This document shows positions 42,874-53,767 of a stretch of DNA of 64,000 bases, piece by piece. Origin of the DNA: Roseomonas sp. E05 (GTDB lineage Bacteria > Pseudomonadota > Alphaproteobacteria > Acetobacterales > Acetobacteraceae). Where the stretch lies: contig NZ_JASIRT010000002.1 in assembly GCF_030063475.1 (NCBI RefSeq), forward strand, positions 1-64,000, read 5' to 3'. The translations under genes were made by a program, and so were the position numbers. Positions within the stretch are counted from its first letter, which is position 1. Each line of letters begins with the position of its first letter. The notes beneath the pieces are model-generated. The model was not told the DNA's origin and searched no databases. It saw only the letters and a program-made list of their open reading frames with translations.

Positions 42874-43200
42874 GAGCAGACTCTGTCTTCCGAAGTCAAT
42901 GGGCCGGGATGAAGCAGGGCGTGCGGCGGACGATTCGCCCGCCGTGCTTCCGCTCCGCCCGTCATTCCCTGTCCTCTTGCCTGCCTCCCTGGCGGGCGGG
43001 CCGCATGGGAGCCGCCGGGACACAAAGAGGCAAGCCGGTTTTTCCCTTTTGAGGCGCTTTCGCGGGCGGGCTTTGCCACAAGGCTGGGCACCGGCTGCGC
43101 CGGATGGAGGCAGCCGGGCGCCTGGAGGGTCTGTACGCCCCGGGGCAGCGGCGCCGGAGCACACTGCCCGGCGGCCGCCTCGCTGCAGCCGGCCCGGCGG
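42874..43200. other. intergenic region, nothing recognised
   Basis: 327 bases between two minus-strand genes. It should hold the end of the aconitase-family transcript on neither side (that gene ends at 43201 and points here) and the promoter of the amidohydrolase-importer operon. A CCGGTTTTTCCCTTTTG stretch at about 43038 is the only AT-rich patch; no clear promoter or gene seen. Confidence 0.4.
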
Positions 43201-45852
<2,652 letters not shown>

Positions 45853-45934
45853 GCTTCCTCCGGGGCGGGCCTCGGCGGCCGCATCGCTGGCATCCTGTAG
45901 TTTATCGGTATAGAAGGCACAAGGCGGTGGCGGC

Positions 45935-46891
45935 ATGCGTCGCCCGCGCCGCCGATCCGCCGGGGCTTTCATGTCGCGTCCGCCTGCCGTCACGTTGCAC
46001 CGCAAGCTCGCCCGCGCCATCCTCGCGCATCTGCGGACCAGTGCGGCCGAGCCCGGCCTGCGGCTGACCGAGACCATGCTCGCCGGCGCCGTCGGCACCT
46101 CCCGCGCACCGGTGCGCGGCGCCATTGCCCTGCTGGCCGAACTGGGCGTGCTGGAGCGGGAGGCGCGCCGGCTGGTGCTGCGGCGGCTGCCCGAGGCGGG
46201 CGAGGCGGCCATTCCGCTGGATGCGGAGGAAGCGGAGGCGGAACGCCTCTACTGGCGGCTGGCGCGGGAGCGGCTGGCCGGCGCACTGCCGGAGCTGGTC
46301 GGCGCCGCCGATCTCGCGCGTCGCTACGGCGCCCCGCGCGCCGTCATCGAGCGCGTGCTGCAACAGGCGGCGGGCGAGGGATGGATCGAGCGCAGCCCGG
46401 CGGGCGGCTGGCGCTTCCTGCCGCTGATCGAGGGGCAGGCGGGCCAGGACGAGGCCTACCGCTTCCGTCGCGCCATCGAGCCCGCGGCGCTGCTGGACCC
46501 CGGCTTCGCCCTGCCGGCCGCTGTCGCCGCGCGGCTGCGGCGGGAGCAGGCGGCGCTGGCGGCGCGGGACCCCCGCAGCCTCGGGCCGCGTGAGGCCTTC
46601 GAGGCCAATTCCGGCTTCCACCTGGCGCTGATGCAGGCCTCCAACAACCGCTTTTTCGCCGATGCGGCGCAGCGCCTGACGCGGCTGCGGCGGCTGATCG
46701 GCTATGTCATCGCCGCCGACCAGGAGCGGCTGGTGAGCCAGTTCCGCGAGCACCTGGCCATCCTCGACCGGGTGGAGGCAAGGGAGATGGAGGCCGCGGC
46801 CGCGCTGATGCGGCGGCACCTCGACGCCGGCCGCGCCGCCAAGGACCGCCTGCTGGCCCAGGGGCTGCCGGAACCGCGCGGCGGTGCCTGA
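45935..46891 (+). CDS. GntR-family regulator with two winged-helix segments and FCD-like domain
   Basis: 318 residues, long for the family. A first GntR winged helix spans about 20-80 (LHRKLARAILAHLRTSAAEP, AVGTSRAPVRGAIALLAELG). A second helix-turn-helix-like region spans about 100-165 (LYWRLARERLAGALPELVGA, ADLARRYGAPRAVIERVLQQ, EGWIERSPAGGWRFLP). An FCD-type helical domain follows (FRRAIEPAALLDPGFALPA, EANSGFHLALMQASNNRFF). ATG 45971 is an alternative start. Divergent from the aconitase-family gene, its likely target; the gap contains an AT-rich patch (TAGTTTATCGGTATAGAAGG) suitable for a promoter. Confidence 0.85.
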   Translation: MRRPRRRSAGAFMSRPPAVTLHRKLARAILAHLRTSAAEPGLRLTETMLAGAVGTSRAPVRGAIALLAELGVLEREARRLVLRRLPEAGEAAIPLDAEEAEAERLYWRLARERLAGALPELVGAADLARRYGAPRAVIERVLQQAAGEGWIERSPAGGWRFLPLIEGQAGQDEAYRFRRAIEPAALLDPGFALPAAVAARLRREQAALAARDPRSLGPREAFEANSGFHLALMQASNNRFFADAAQRLTRLRRLIGYVIAADQERLVSQFREHLAILDRVEAREMEAAAALMRRHLDAGRAAKDRLLAQGLPEPRGGA

Positions 46892-46978
46892 ACGCGGCGG
46901 CGGCTTCCCATCCGGCCCGATCGCCGGGACACTCGCCGGGCGAATCCGCCAGTCCCACCCCACGGAAGGAACCGCCGC

Positions 46979-47365
46979 ATGGCACGCTTCAAGAGCGATC
47001 ACATCCATCTCCGCAGCCCCGACCCGGAGGCGGCGGCCCGCTTCTACGCCGAGGTGCTGGAGGCCACCGAGGTCACCCGGGTGAAGAACGGCGAGGCGCT
47101 GCGCATCGTCATGGACCTGGGCGGCCTGGCGCTGTTCATCGAGCAGGTGCCGGCCAGCACGGTGGCGGCACCGCCCGCGCCCTTTGTCGGCATCGAGCAT
47201 ATCGGCCTCGCCGTCACCGGCTTCGACGGCATCGTCGCCGAGCTGAAGGGCAGGGGCGTGCGCTTCCTCGCCGAGCCGAGCAGCCCGCGCCCCGGGATCA
47301 AGATCGCCTTCATCGAGGGCCCGGATGGCGTTCGCATCGAGTTGCTGGAGCGCAGCGCCGGCTAG
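46979..47365 (+). CDS. glyoxalase/VOC-fold protein
   Basis: 128 residues, two beta-alpha-beta-beta-beta modules: FKSDHIHLRSPDPEAAARFY, then GIEHIGLAVTGFDGIVAELK, FIEGPDGVRIELLERS. Metal positions H (DHIHL), H (EHIGL) and E (IELLE) are present. Enzymes of this fold are lyases, dioxygenases or isomerases; substrate unknown. AAGGAA precedes the ATG. The TAG stop lies inside the left arm of a 56-bp inverted repeat. Confidence 0.88.
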   Translation: MARFKSDHIHLRSPDPEAAARFYAEVLEATEVTRVKNGEALRIVMDLGGLALFIEQVPASTVAAPPAPFVGIEHIGLAVTGFDGIVAELKGRGVRFLAEPSSPRPGIKIAFIEGPDGVRIELLERSAG

Positions 47366-47418
47366 TGTCCCGATCGCGAAGTTCGCGTAGTCCGAAGGAC
47401 TGTGCGATCAGGACACTA
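47363..47418. repeat. 56-bp cloverleaf-like inverted repeat
   Basis: Outer arms TAGTGTCCCGATCGC (47363-47377) and GCGATCAGGACACTA (47404-47418) pair at 14 of 15 positions. Inside are two further perfect hairpins, CGCGAA/TTCGCG (47375-47387, sharing three bases with the outer arm) and AGTCC/GGACT (47389-47401, loop GAA). Each outer arm supplies the TAG stop codon of one of two converging frames. It could be a MITE/REP-like mobile repeat or a solo IS end pair, and would also act as a bidirectional terminator. Confidence 0.7.
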
Positions 47419-47828
47419 GGGTTCCGGCGCCACCCGCGTCGGCAGCAGGGCACCCGCGCTGCGCAGCACCGGATAAGCCGCGGCCTCCACCAGATGCGCG
47501 TTGACGCGCTTGAGGTCGCGGATCAGGTCCAGGTGCAACGTATCCACCTCGGCGAGGCCGCCACGGCCGCCACGCAGGGCGGCGAAATGCGCCTGCATCG
47601 CCGCCAGCTCGATGGTGCGGAACTGCTCCTTTTCCTCCGCCAGCCGCCGCGCCGCCCGTTGATCCTCGGTCAGGAACAGCGAGGCGGCGAGACCGAGATT
47701 GGCGCCCAGCACCAGCACCGCCTCCGGTCCCACCACGCCACGCCCGCCCAGCGCCGAGGCCAGCACCCCCCCCAGAGCAGCAGCGCCACGATGCCCGCCA
47801 GGTCCAGCAGCGTCAGGATGATGGTCAT
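47416..47828 (-). pseudogene. Na/Pi cotransporter family protein, collapsed pseudogene
   Basis: ATG 47828 begins MTIILTLLDLAGIVALLLWG, the family N-terminus. Then a G-run shifts the frame, and the other frame continues with VLVLGANLG, a piece of the transporter core. It jumps directly to EDQRAARRLAEEKEQFRTIE, then LHLDLIRDLKRVNAHLVEAA and YPVLRSAG, the C-terminal PhoU-like domain. A normal protein is about 540-560 residues; some 400 residues of membrane core are gone, so transport is not possible. The stop codon is provided by the adjacent inverted repeat. Confidence 0.75.
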
Positions 47829-47918
47829 GCGCGCCTCCCGCTCCGCCGGCCCCCCCCCCGGAGGGGCCGTGCCATGAACCCAGGCGCTGCGGCGAGGCCG
47901 GCGCGGTCCGGGCGGCGG

Positions 47919-50900
47919 TCAGCGCCGGCTTCGCCGCAGCGCTGCGCCTATCTTCGCCGCGAGGTCCCGCATGGTGAAGGGCTTGGTCATCACCTCCATG
48001 CCAGGGTCCAGCGTGGCGCTGCCGACTGCCGCCTTCTCGGCAAAGCCGGTGATGAACACCACCTTCAGCTCGGGGCGCCGCACCCGCGCGGCATCGGCGA
48101 GCTGCCGTCCGTTCATTCCCCCGGGCAGGCCGACATCGGTCAGCAGCAGATCCACCCGTGCATCCCCTTCCAGGATGAGCTGGGCGGCCGCCCCGTCCTG
48201 CGCCTCGAGAACCGTGTGGCCAACCTCGCGCAGCGCTTCCGCCATCAGGATGCGGATGACCGGTTCGTCATCCACGATCAGCACGGTCTCGTTGCGCCGG
48301 GCCCGCCCGAGGGGTGCCGCGCCCTTGCCGCTGCCCTGATCGCCGGCGGTGCCGCGGTAGCGCGGCAGGTCAATCTCCACCATGGTGCCGCGGCCCGGCT
48401 CGCTGGCGATATGGACCTGCCCGCCGCTCTGCCGCGCGAAGCCGTAGACCATGGAGAGCCCGAGCCCGGTGCCCTGGCCGAGCGGCTTGGTGGTGTAGAA
48501 GGGGTCGAAGGCGCGCTCGACCACCTCCGGCGGCATGCCGGTGCCGGTGTCGGTCACGCGGAGGGCGACATACTGCCCGGGCTTCAGGTCCCGCGCCGGC
48601 GGCCTGCCATAGCGGAAATCGGCGTTCTCCGTGCCGATGACCAGCCGGCCGCCGTCCGGCATGGCATCGCGCGCGTTGATGCAGAGGTTCAGCAGGGCGT
48701 TCTCGATCTGGTGCCGGTCGCAGTGCGTCAGCCAGAGATCCGCGGCGGTGGCGATCTCGACCCTGATGGCCGGCCCCACGGTGCGGCGGATCAGCTCCTC
48801 GATCTCCCTTACCAGCCGGTTCAGGTCCGTCGGCTGGGGATCGAGCGCCTGCCGCCGCGAGAAGGCGAGGAGGCGATGGGTGAGGGCGGCAGCGCGGTCG
48901 GCGGCACCGCGGGCGAGGCGGATGTAACGGTCCAGCTCCTTGAACCGCTCCTGGGCGACGCGCGTCTGCAGCATCTCCAGCCCGGCGATGATGCCGGCGA
49001 GCAGGTTGTTGAAGTCGTGCGCCAGCCCGCCGGTGAGCTGGCCCACCGCCTCCATCTTCTGCGAGTGCCGGAGCTGCTCCTCGGCCTGGGCCAGGGCGAG
49101 CGCCTGGTCCTTTTCCGCCGTGACGTCCCGCCCGACCAGGTAGAGCAGCCCGCTCTCGGCGGAAGCGCTCCAGGAGACCCAGCGATAGTCGCCGGAGGCG
49201 GTGCGCAGACGGCTCTCGTGGTGCAGCGCCTCCTCGCCGGCCAGGAGGCGCGCGATCTCGGCATGCATCGCCGCGCGGTCCTCCGGATGGGTCAGGCAGT
49301 CCGGGTTGCGCCCGAGAAGCTCGGCCTCGCCCCAGCCGAGAATCCGCGTCCAGGCCGGGTTGACGCTGAGCAGGGTGCCGCGCGCATCGGCGATGCCGAG
49401 CATGTCGCGGCTGAGCCGCCAGATGCGGTCGCGTTCCCGGGTGCGCTCCTCGACGCGCTCTTCCAGCGTGTCCTTGAGTTGCCGGATGGTTTCCTGCGCG
49501 CGGTGCTCCGCATCCACATCGGTCGAGCCGCCGAACCAGCGCAGGATCTCGCCGGTATGCGGGTCGCGGTGGGGTTCGCCGACAGTGAGCAGCCAGCGAT
49601 AGTCGCCGGTGGCGGTGCGCAGGCGGTGGTTGACGCGGAAGCCGCCGCCCGCCGCCTGCGCTTCCCGCCAGGCATCCAGCGTCGGCGCCACGTCGTCGGG
49701 ATGCAGGAGGTCGAGCAGGCAACGGCCCGCGAGGCCCTCCTCGACCGAGAGGCCGGTGAACTCCGTCCAGCGCCGGTTGAGGAAGTCCAGCCGCCCCTCC
49801 GCGTCCGCCTGCCAGACGATCTGCGGCACGCTGTCGGCCATCAGGCGCAGCCGCGTCTCGCTGTTCCGCAGCGCCTGGAGGAAGTGCTCCTCGGCCAGGC
49901 TGCTCAAGCCGCCGCTGATGATGCCGACCAGGAGTTGCGCCAGCGCGGCATCCTGCTCGGTGAAGGCGTCGCGCCGGCTGGAGGCCAGCTTCAGCACCGC
50001 GGCGAAGCCGTCGCGGCGTGGCACGGGCACGGCGATGACCGCGCTGATCGCGAGCTTCCGGTGCAGGGCGTGGTCGAGGCGCGCATCGGCCAGGACATCG
50101 TTGCACAGCAGCATGCGGCGTTCGTCCAGGCAGCGGCCGGACAGGGTTCCCTGGCGGGGGATGCGCGTCCCCACGGCGCAGGGACCGCCCACCGCGCGGT
50201 AGATCAGCTCGTCACCTTCCGGCGTCTCCACGCAGGCGCTTTCCGCCGCGCCGATCACCCCCATGGCGGCGGAGACCACCGCCCGCCAGATCGTCAGTGC
50301 GCTTCCAGGGCCGCGCATCACCACCTGCTGGGCGGCGAGGAGCGTTTCGTAGTCCGCCGTCCGCGGCGCCTCGCCGCCGGCATGCAGCATCTTGACGTGG
50401 CCGGCATGCTCGCCTTCCGCACTGCGCAGCGACGTCACCTCGCTCCCGGCCCAGAAGCGGCCGCGATCCTGCCGCAGGCGCCGGTCGTGCTCTGCGCGCG
50501 CGCCTTCCTCGGCAGCCCGGCGCATCCCGGCCTGCGGCCGGTCTTCCTCGACATCCTCGGCACTGAAGAGGCGGCTGATGCCGCGCCCCAGCATCTCCGC
50601 ACGGCTCCAGCCGAAGAGCTGCTCCGCGCCGGGGTTCCAGCCCGTCACGCGGCCGTCCAGGTCGGTGGTGATGATGGCGTACTCGGATGCGCTGGCGGAG
50701 CGGGGCTGCCCCGGCACCGCGGGTTCGGCGCCGCGCTGCGGCGCGAGCAGAGTGCTGGCCTGCGCAGCGAGGCCCCGCAGCAGCCGGACCTGCCGTGCGC
50801 TCAGGCCGCCGGGGCGTGGCTGCGTATCGAAGACGCAGAGGGCGCCGACCGGCTGCCCCTCCCGCTCCAACGGTGCCCCCGCGCAGAAGCGGATGGCCGG

Positions 50901-51227
50901 CACGCCGGCCGCCTGGGAATTCGTGGCCCGGCGGGGACCCTGCCCGGCGTCGGTCACGACCAGGAGCTTCGCCTCGCGCAGGACCCGTGCGGCGAAGGCG
51001 GCCGCCTCCGGCAGGTCGGCCTGATGCAGCCCGACCCAGGCCAGCACGGCCGGCCTCGCCCCGGGAGGCAGATGGATGGCGGCCATCGACAGATCGAAGG
51101 CGTCGGCGGCCAGTTGCGCCAGTGCGCCGAAGGCGGCCTCGCCGGGTGTTCCTGGCGGGCCGGATCGCCCACCCCGGGCGGGGTGCTGCGCCCCGGTGGC
51201 GGCCGATGAGGAGCGCAACCCTATCAT
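47919..51227 (-). CDS. hybrid sensor histidine kinase with GAF and PAS domains and a C-terminal receiver
   Basis: 1102 residues from ATG 51227. Order: GAF (about 25-155), PAS (about 175-290), GAF (about 310-470), PAS (about 490-610), PAS (about 635-745), HisKA with the phospho-acceptor His in GGLAHDFNNLLAGI (about 736), HATPase (N box NALLNLCINARDAMPDGG, G boxes DTGTGMPPEV and GQGTGLGLSMVYG), receiver (VLIVDDEP, phospho-Asp in LLLTDVGLPGG about 1029). No membrane helix, so it is a soluble cytoplasmic sensor. HisKA belongs to the HDFNN type whose kinases often pass phosphate only to their own receiver. No cognate regulator is adjacent. The in-frame extension upstream to 51824 has no domain and is discarded. 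Confidence 0.9.
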   Translation of the reverse strand: MIGLRSSSAATGAQHPARGGRSGPPGTPGEAAFGALAQLAADAFDLSMAAIHLPPGARPAVLAWVGLHQADLPEAAAFAARVLREAKLLVVTDAGQGPRRATNSQAAGVPAIRFCAGAPLEREGQPVGALCVFDTQPRPGGLSARQVRLLRGLAAQASTLLAPQRGAEPAVPGQPRSASASEYAIITTDLDGRVTGWNPGAEQLFGWSRAEMLGRGISRLFSAEDVEEDRPQAGMRRAAEEGARAEHDRRLRQDRGRFWAGSEVTSLRSAEGEHAGHVKMLHAGGEAPRTADYETLLAAQQVVMRGPGSALTIWRAVVSAAMGVIGAAESACVETPEGDELIYRAVGGPCAVGTRIPRQGTLSGRCLDERRMLLCNDVLADARLDHALHRKLAISAVIAVPVPRRDGFAAVLKLASSRRDAFTEQDAALAQLLVGIISGGLSSLAEEHFLQALRNSETRLRLMADSVPQIVWQADAEGRLDFLNRRWTEFTGLSVEEGLAGRCLLDLLHPDDVAPTLDAWREAQAAGGGFRVNHRLRTATGDYRWLLTVGEPHRDPHTGEILRWFGGSTDVDAEHRAQETIRQLKDTLEERVEERTRERDRIWRLSRDMLGIADARGTLLSVNPAWTRILGWGEAELLGRNPDCLTHPEDRAAMHAEIARLLAGEEALHHESRLRTASGDYRWVSWSASAESGLLYLVGRDVTAEKDQALALAQAEEQLRHSQKMEAVGQLTGGLAHDFNNLLAGIIAGLEMLQTRVAQERFKELDRYIRLARGAADRAAALTHRLLAFSRRQALDPQPTDLNRLVREIEELIRRTVGPAIRVEIATAADLWLTHCDRHQIENALLNLCINARDAMPDGGRLVIGTENADFRYGRPPARDLKPGQYVALRVTDTGTGMPPEVVERAFDPFYTTKPLGQGTGLGLSMVYGFARQSGGQVHIASEPGRGTMVEIDLPRYRGTAGDQGSGKGAAPLGRARRNETVLIVDDEPVIRILMAEALREVGHTVLEAQDGAAAQLILEGDARVDLLLTDVGLPGGMNGRQLADAARVRRPELKVVFITGFAEKAAVGSATLDPGMEVMTKPFTMRDLAAKIGAALRRSRR

Positions 51228-51637
51228 CCGCGGCCACCCCGCAGGCCGGGCCACACCTTGGCGGGACTCTGTAGGGCAGGAGAGCCGGGCATGTCCCCCA
51301 TGGAAACTTCTGGACCTCCCCGGACTGTGTGTACCCGCGATCGCCGCTTCCCCCGCAGGGCGGAGCCGCCTTGTGGCCTCCTTGCGACGCGCGACGCACG
51401 CCGCGCATTGCGCTGAGCCCCCTTCGGGCGGTCCCGTAAAAGCTGGCCGGGGCGGGAGTCTCTGCTGCCTTCCCCGGCGTGCTGGGAAGTGTAACGGATT
51501 CGTGGGCCGTTGAGGCAGAGAATCATGACCCCATCGGGGTAGCCCGCATGGGATTCGCCGCCGGTGGCGGCGCGAGCACCAGTCTCCTTCGCTGCCGGAG
51601 GCGAGGAACTCGCCGCCCCAGGCGCCTGGCCTGCCCC
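51228..51637. other. intergenic region, nothing recognised
   Basis: 410 bases between two minus-strand genes, holding presumably the kinase promoter and the end of the SH3-protein transcript. No tRNA-like fold, repeat or convincing small gene was found on either strand. Confidence 0.4.
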
Positions 51638-53134
51638 CTACTGGATCAGGCCGCCATAAACCCAGCCAAGCATGGTCCCATCCGGCAAGGCGACACGCAG
51701 CCAGCCCTCGCTGTTCTCGATGATGCGGACCGGGGTTCCGCCCGGCACGACCCGCAGGATCGGCGCTCCCCCGAAGGGCGCCGCGCGCACGTTCGAGTCC
51801 TGGGTGACGATCCCGGGGCGCCACATGCCGCCGAGCTGGCCGCTGACAGGGGCCTGGGCAGCCGGGGGCGGCTCGCTGGCAGGAGTCTGGGCGGCCGGGG
51901 GTGAGGACGGCGCCGGCTCGGGTTGCACCGGCGCCGGGCTGGGCGCGGGGGCCGGGCTGGGTGCCCCCGTGGCGAGATCGGGTGGGGGAGGCGCGGGCGG
52001 GGGCGGCAGCGGAAGATCCGCCTCGCCGCCGCGCGACGAGGGCGGCGTGGCCAGGGTTGCTTCCGGCGCGGTGGGCGGCGCCGCGGGGCGCTCGGGCTCG
52101 GCCGGCAGCGCGCGCGGCGGCGGCGCTTCAGCGGCGGGCGGCCGCGCGGGCACGGCGGGGGCGGGCGGGGCGTCCTGGCCGGTGGCCAGCATTCCCAGCA
52201 GATAGGCGGCGGCCAGGGCGGGAGGCACGGCCAGCCAGCCCCAGACCAGGCCGGGGTGGCGGCCAGGCTCCGGGGTGGAGCGGCGCGCGCTCAGGGGGGC
52301 CGCCGGGCGCGGGGGCGCAGGCCGCGGCGGCTGCGGTTGCTGCGGCTGCACCTGGCTGGCCGCAGGCACGGCGACGGGCGCGCTGAGCTGCCGATAGGGA
52401 TGCAGCATCTTGTAAGGGCAGCCGGCCAGCACCTCGATATAGGCGCGATAGGCCACGACGAAGGCGCCTCCCAACGCCGCATTGCTGATGGCCAGCGATT
52501 TCAGCAGCCCATCGCCGCTGACGTCGATGCGCATGTACTGCGCCAGCGGCCCGGCCTCGGTCTGGCCGACGATCTCGGCATCGCCGGAGGGCGTGCTCTC
52601 GACGAAGCGGAAGCTGCCGACATCCATGGCGATGCGGCGGCCCTCGATCACCCGCTCGCTGCCATAGAAGAAGCCGGGCAGGAATTCCCAGAAACCCACG
52701 CCCATCAGCACGACCGTGAGGCAGTCCTTCTCGATGCCTGCCTCGGGCACCGCCGCCACGGAGAGGCCACGCGGCTCGCGGGGGGCCATTTCCCCGTCCG
52801 GGCCGCTGCGATGCACCATTTCGAACACCATGCCGGCCTCGGCGAGGTCGGTGGCGGCGCGCACGAAAGCTTCGTAGGCCTGCCGCAGGGCCGGGTCCTG
52901 CAGGGCGGCGCGGGCCTGCGGCAGGATGGCGCGGCGGCGCTCGCTGGTGGCGGGCTGCGGGCCGAACTCGCCAGTGAGCGCAGGATCAAGCGGATGCTGC
53001 GCGGTCGCGGGCTCGGGGGCAGGCTTCGGCAGCTCCGGCTTCGGCGGGGCGGGGCGTGCTTGCCGCGCCGGTCCGGCAGAATCGGCCCCCGGGCGGGGCT
53101 GGGAGCTGTCAGGCGTATGCAGGCGGGAGAGCAT
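51638..53134 (-). CDS. membrane-anchored protein with Pro-rich linker and C-terminal SH3 domain
   Basis: 498 residues. A soluble N-terminal domain (about 70-265) I do not recognise contains a hydrophobic, aromatic patch (LMGVGFWEFLPGFFYGSERV). A single membrane helix lies near 295-318 (WGWLAVPPALAAAYLLGMLA). A Pro/Ala-rich linker (about 322-430) follows, then a bacterial SH3 domain (QDSNVRAAPFGGAPILRVVP, IENSEGWLRVALPDGTMLGW) at the C-terminus. With one helix, the Pro-rich linker and SH3b domain are probably periplasmic, where such domains bind peptidoglycan or peptides. Function unknown. Confidence 0.75.
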   Translation of the reverse strand: MLSRLHTPDSSQPRPGADSAGPARQARPAPPKPELPKPAPEPATAQHPLDPALTGEFGPQPATSERRRAILPQARAALQDPALRQAYEAFVRAATDLAEAGMVFEMVHRSGPDGEMAPREPRGLSVAAVPEAGIEKDCLTVVLMGVGFWEFLPGFFYGSERVIEGRRIAMDVGSFRFVESTPSGDAEIVGQTEAGPLAQYMRIDVSGDGLLKSLAISNAALGGAFVVAYRAYIEVLAGCPYKMLHPYRQLSAPVAVPAASQVQPQQPQPPRPAPPRPAAPLSARRSTPEPGRHPGLVWGWLAVPPALAAAYLLGMLATGQDAPPAPAVPARPPAAEAPPPRALPAEPERPAAPPTAPEATLATPPSSRGGEADLPLPPPPAPPPPDLATGAPSPAPAPSPAPVQPEPAPSSPPAAQTPASEPPPAAQAPVSGQLGGMWRPGIVTQDSNVRAAPFGGAPILRVVPGGTPVRIIENSEGWLRVALPDGTMLGWVYGGLIQ

Positions 53135-53767
53135 GGCGAACCCTTCGCACAGAAGATTCCCGCGTCAAGACGCCGGCTTGGCGGAGTGACCGTGATCGCG
53201 TGCAAATCATTGCCAGCACCGCGCCGCTCCCCGCGAGAGAGACGCCGCACCACGGAAGCAAAAGGCAAGGCCGAGCTTGCCGTGAATTGTTCGGCCTCGC
53301 GACCGCTTTCTTGTCCGTGAGGTGCAGGCCATCCTCACATCCTCGTTAGGACTGCCGGAAGGTCATGAGGAACTCTCTGGCGAGCAGGCCGAAAGCCTGA
53401 CCTGGTGACCGGAGGGTATTGCTCCCATGAACGTGTCCGTACAACGCGTCCTGGGCGCAGAGTGCCGATTGAGCAATTCTGTCCATAATGTTAGAAAAAT
53501 TCCATGGAACATCCATGTTTCCCGGCGACCGCCTCCGGGGCGGCCAGTCCGCCATAGATCACCCGTTCCAGTCGTCGCGTGGCCAGGAAAGGGCAGGCAT
53601 CGCCTGCCTCCGGCGGGGCTGATCCGCCGCGTCGAGTCCACTCCCTCCACACCGACGACCCTGTGCGCCGCCAATGCGATGGCGCCCGCTTCTTCCGATT
53701 CCGCCGACCCGAACCGAGATGCGCCGCGCAGCTCTGCTGCATGCGCGCCCGACCGAAGGGGCCGACA
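53135..53767. other. 633-base divergent region with AT-rich patch and a small palindrome
   Basis: Between the divergent SH3-protein and SGNH-protein genes. An AT-rich patch at 53468-53515 contains CATGGA/TCCATG (53503-53517, 3-base spacer) and a weak promoter-like TTGAGC..TTAGAA pair spaced 16 bases (about 53469-53496). No coding frame with homology was recognised in the remainder. It is a possible promoter/operator zone for the O-acetylation pair. Confidence 0.4.

Noticed and set aside
47874-51209. 1111-codon open frame on the plus strand
   Set aside because: Exact antisense of the hybrid histidine kinase, with antisense composition and no recognisable motif.
51490-51600. tRNA-like sequence
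   Set aside because: Some short complementary blocks exist, but there is no T-loop GTTCRA consensus or acceptor stem; no tRNA was found anywhere in the window.
51228-51824. Extended N-terminus of the histidine kinase (1301 residues)
   Set aside because: The first about 199 residues are low-complexity antisense-like sequence overlapping the SH3-protein gene, with no domain.
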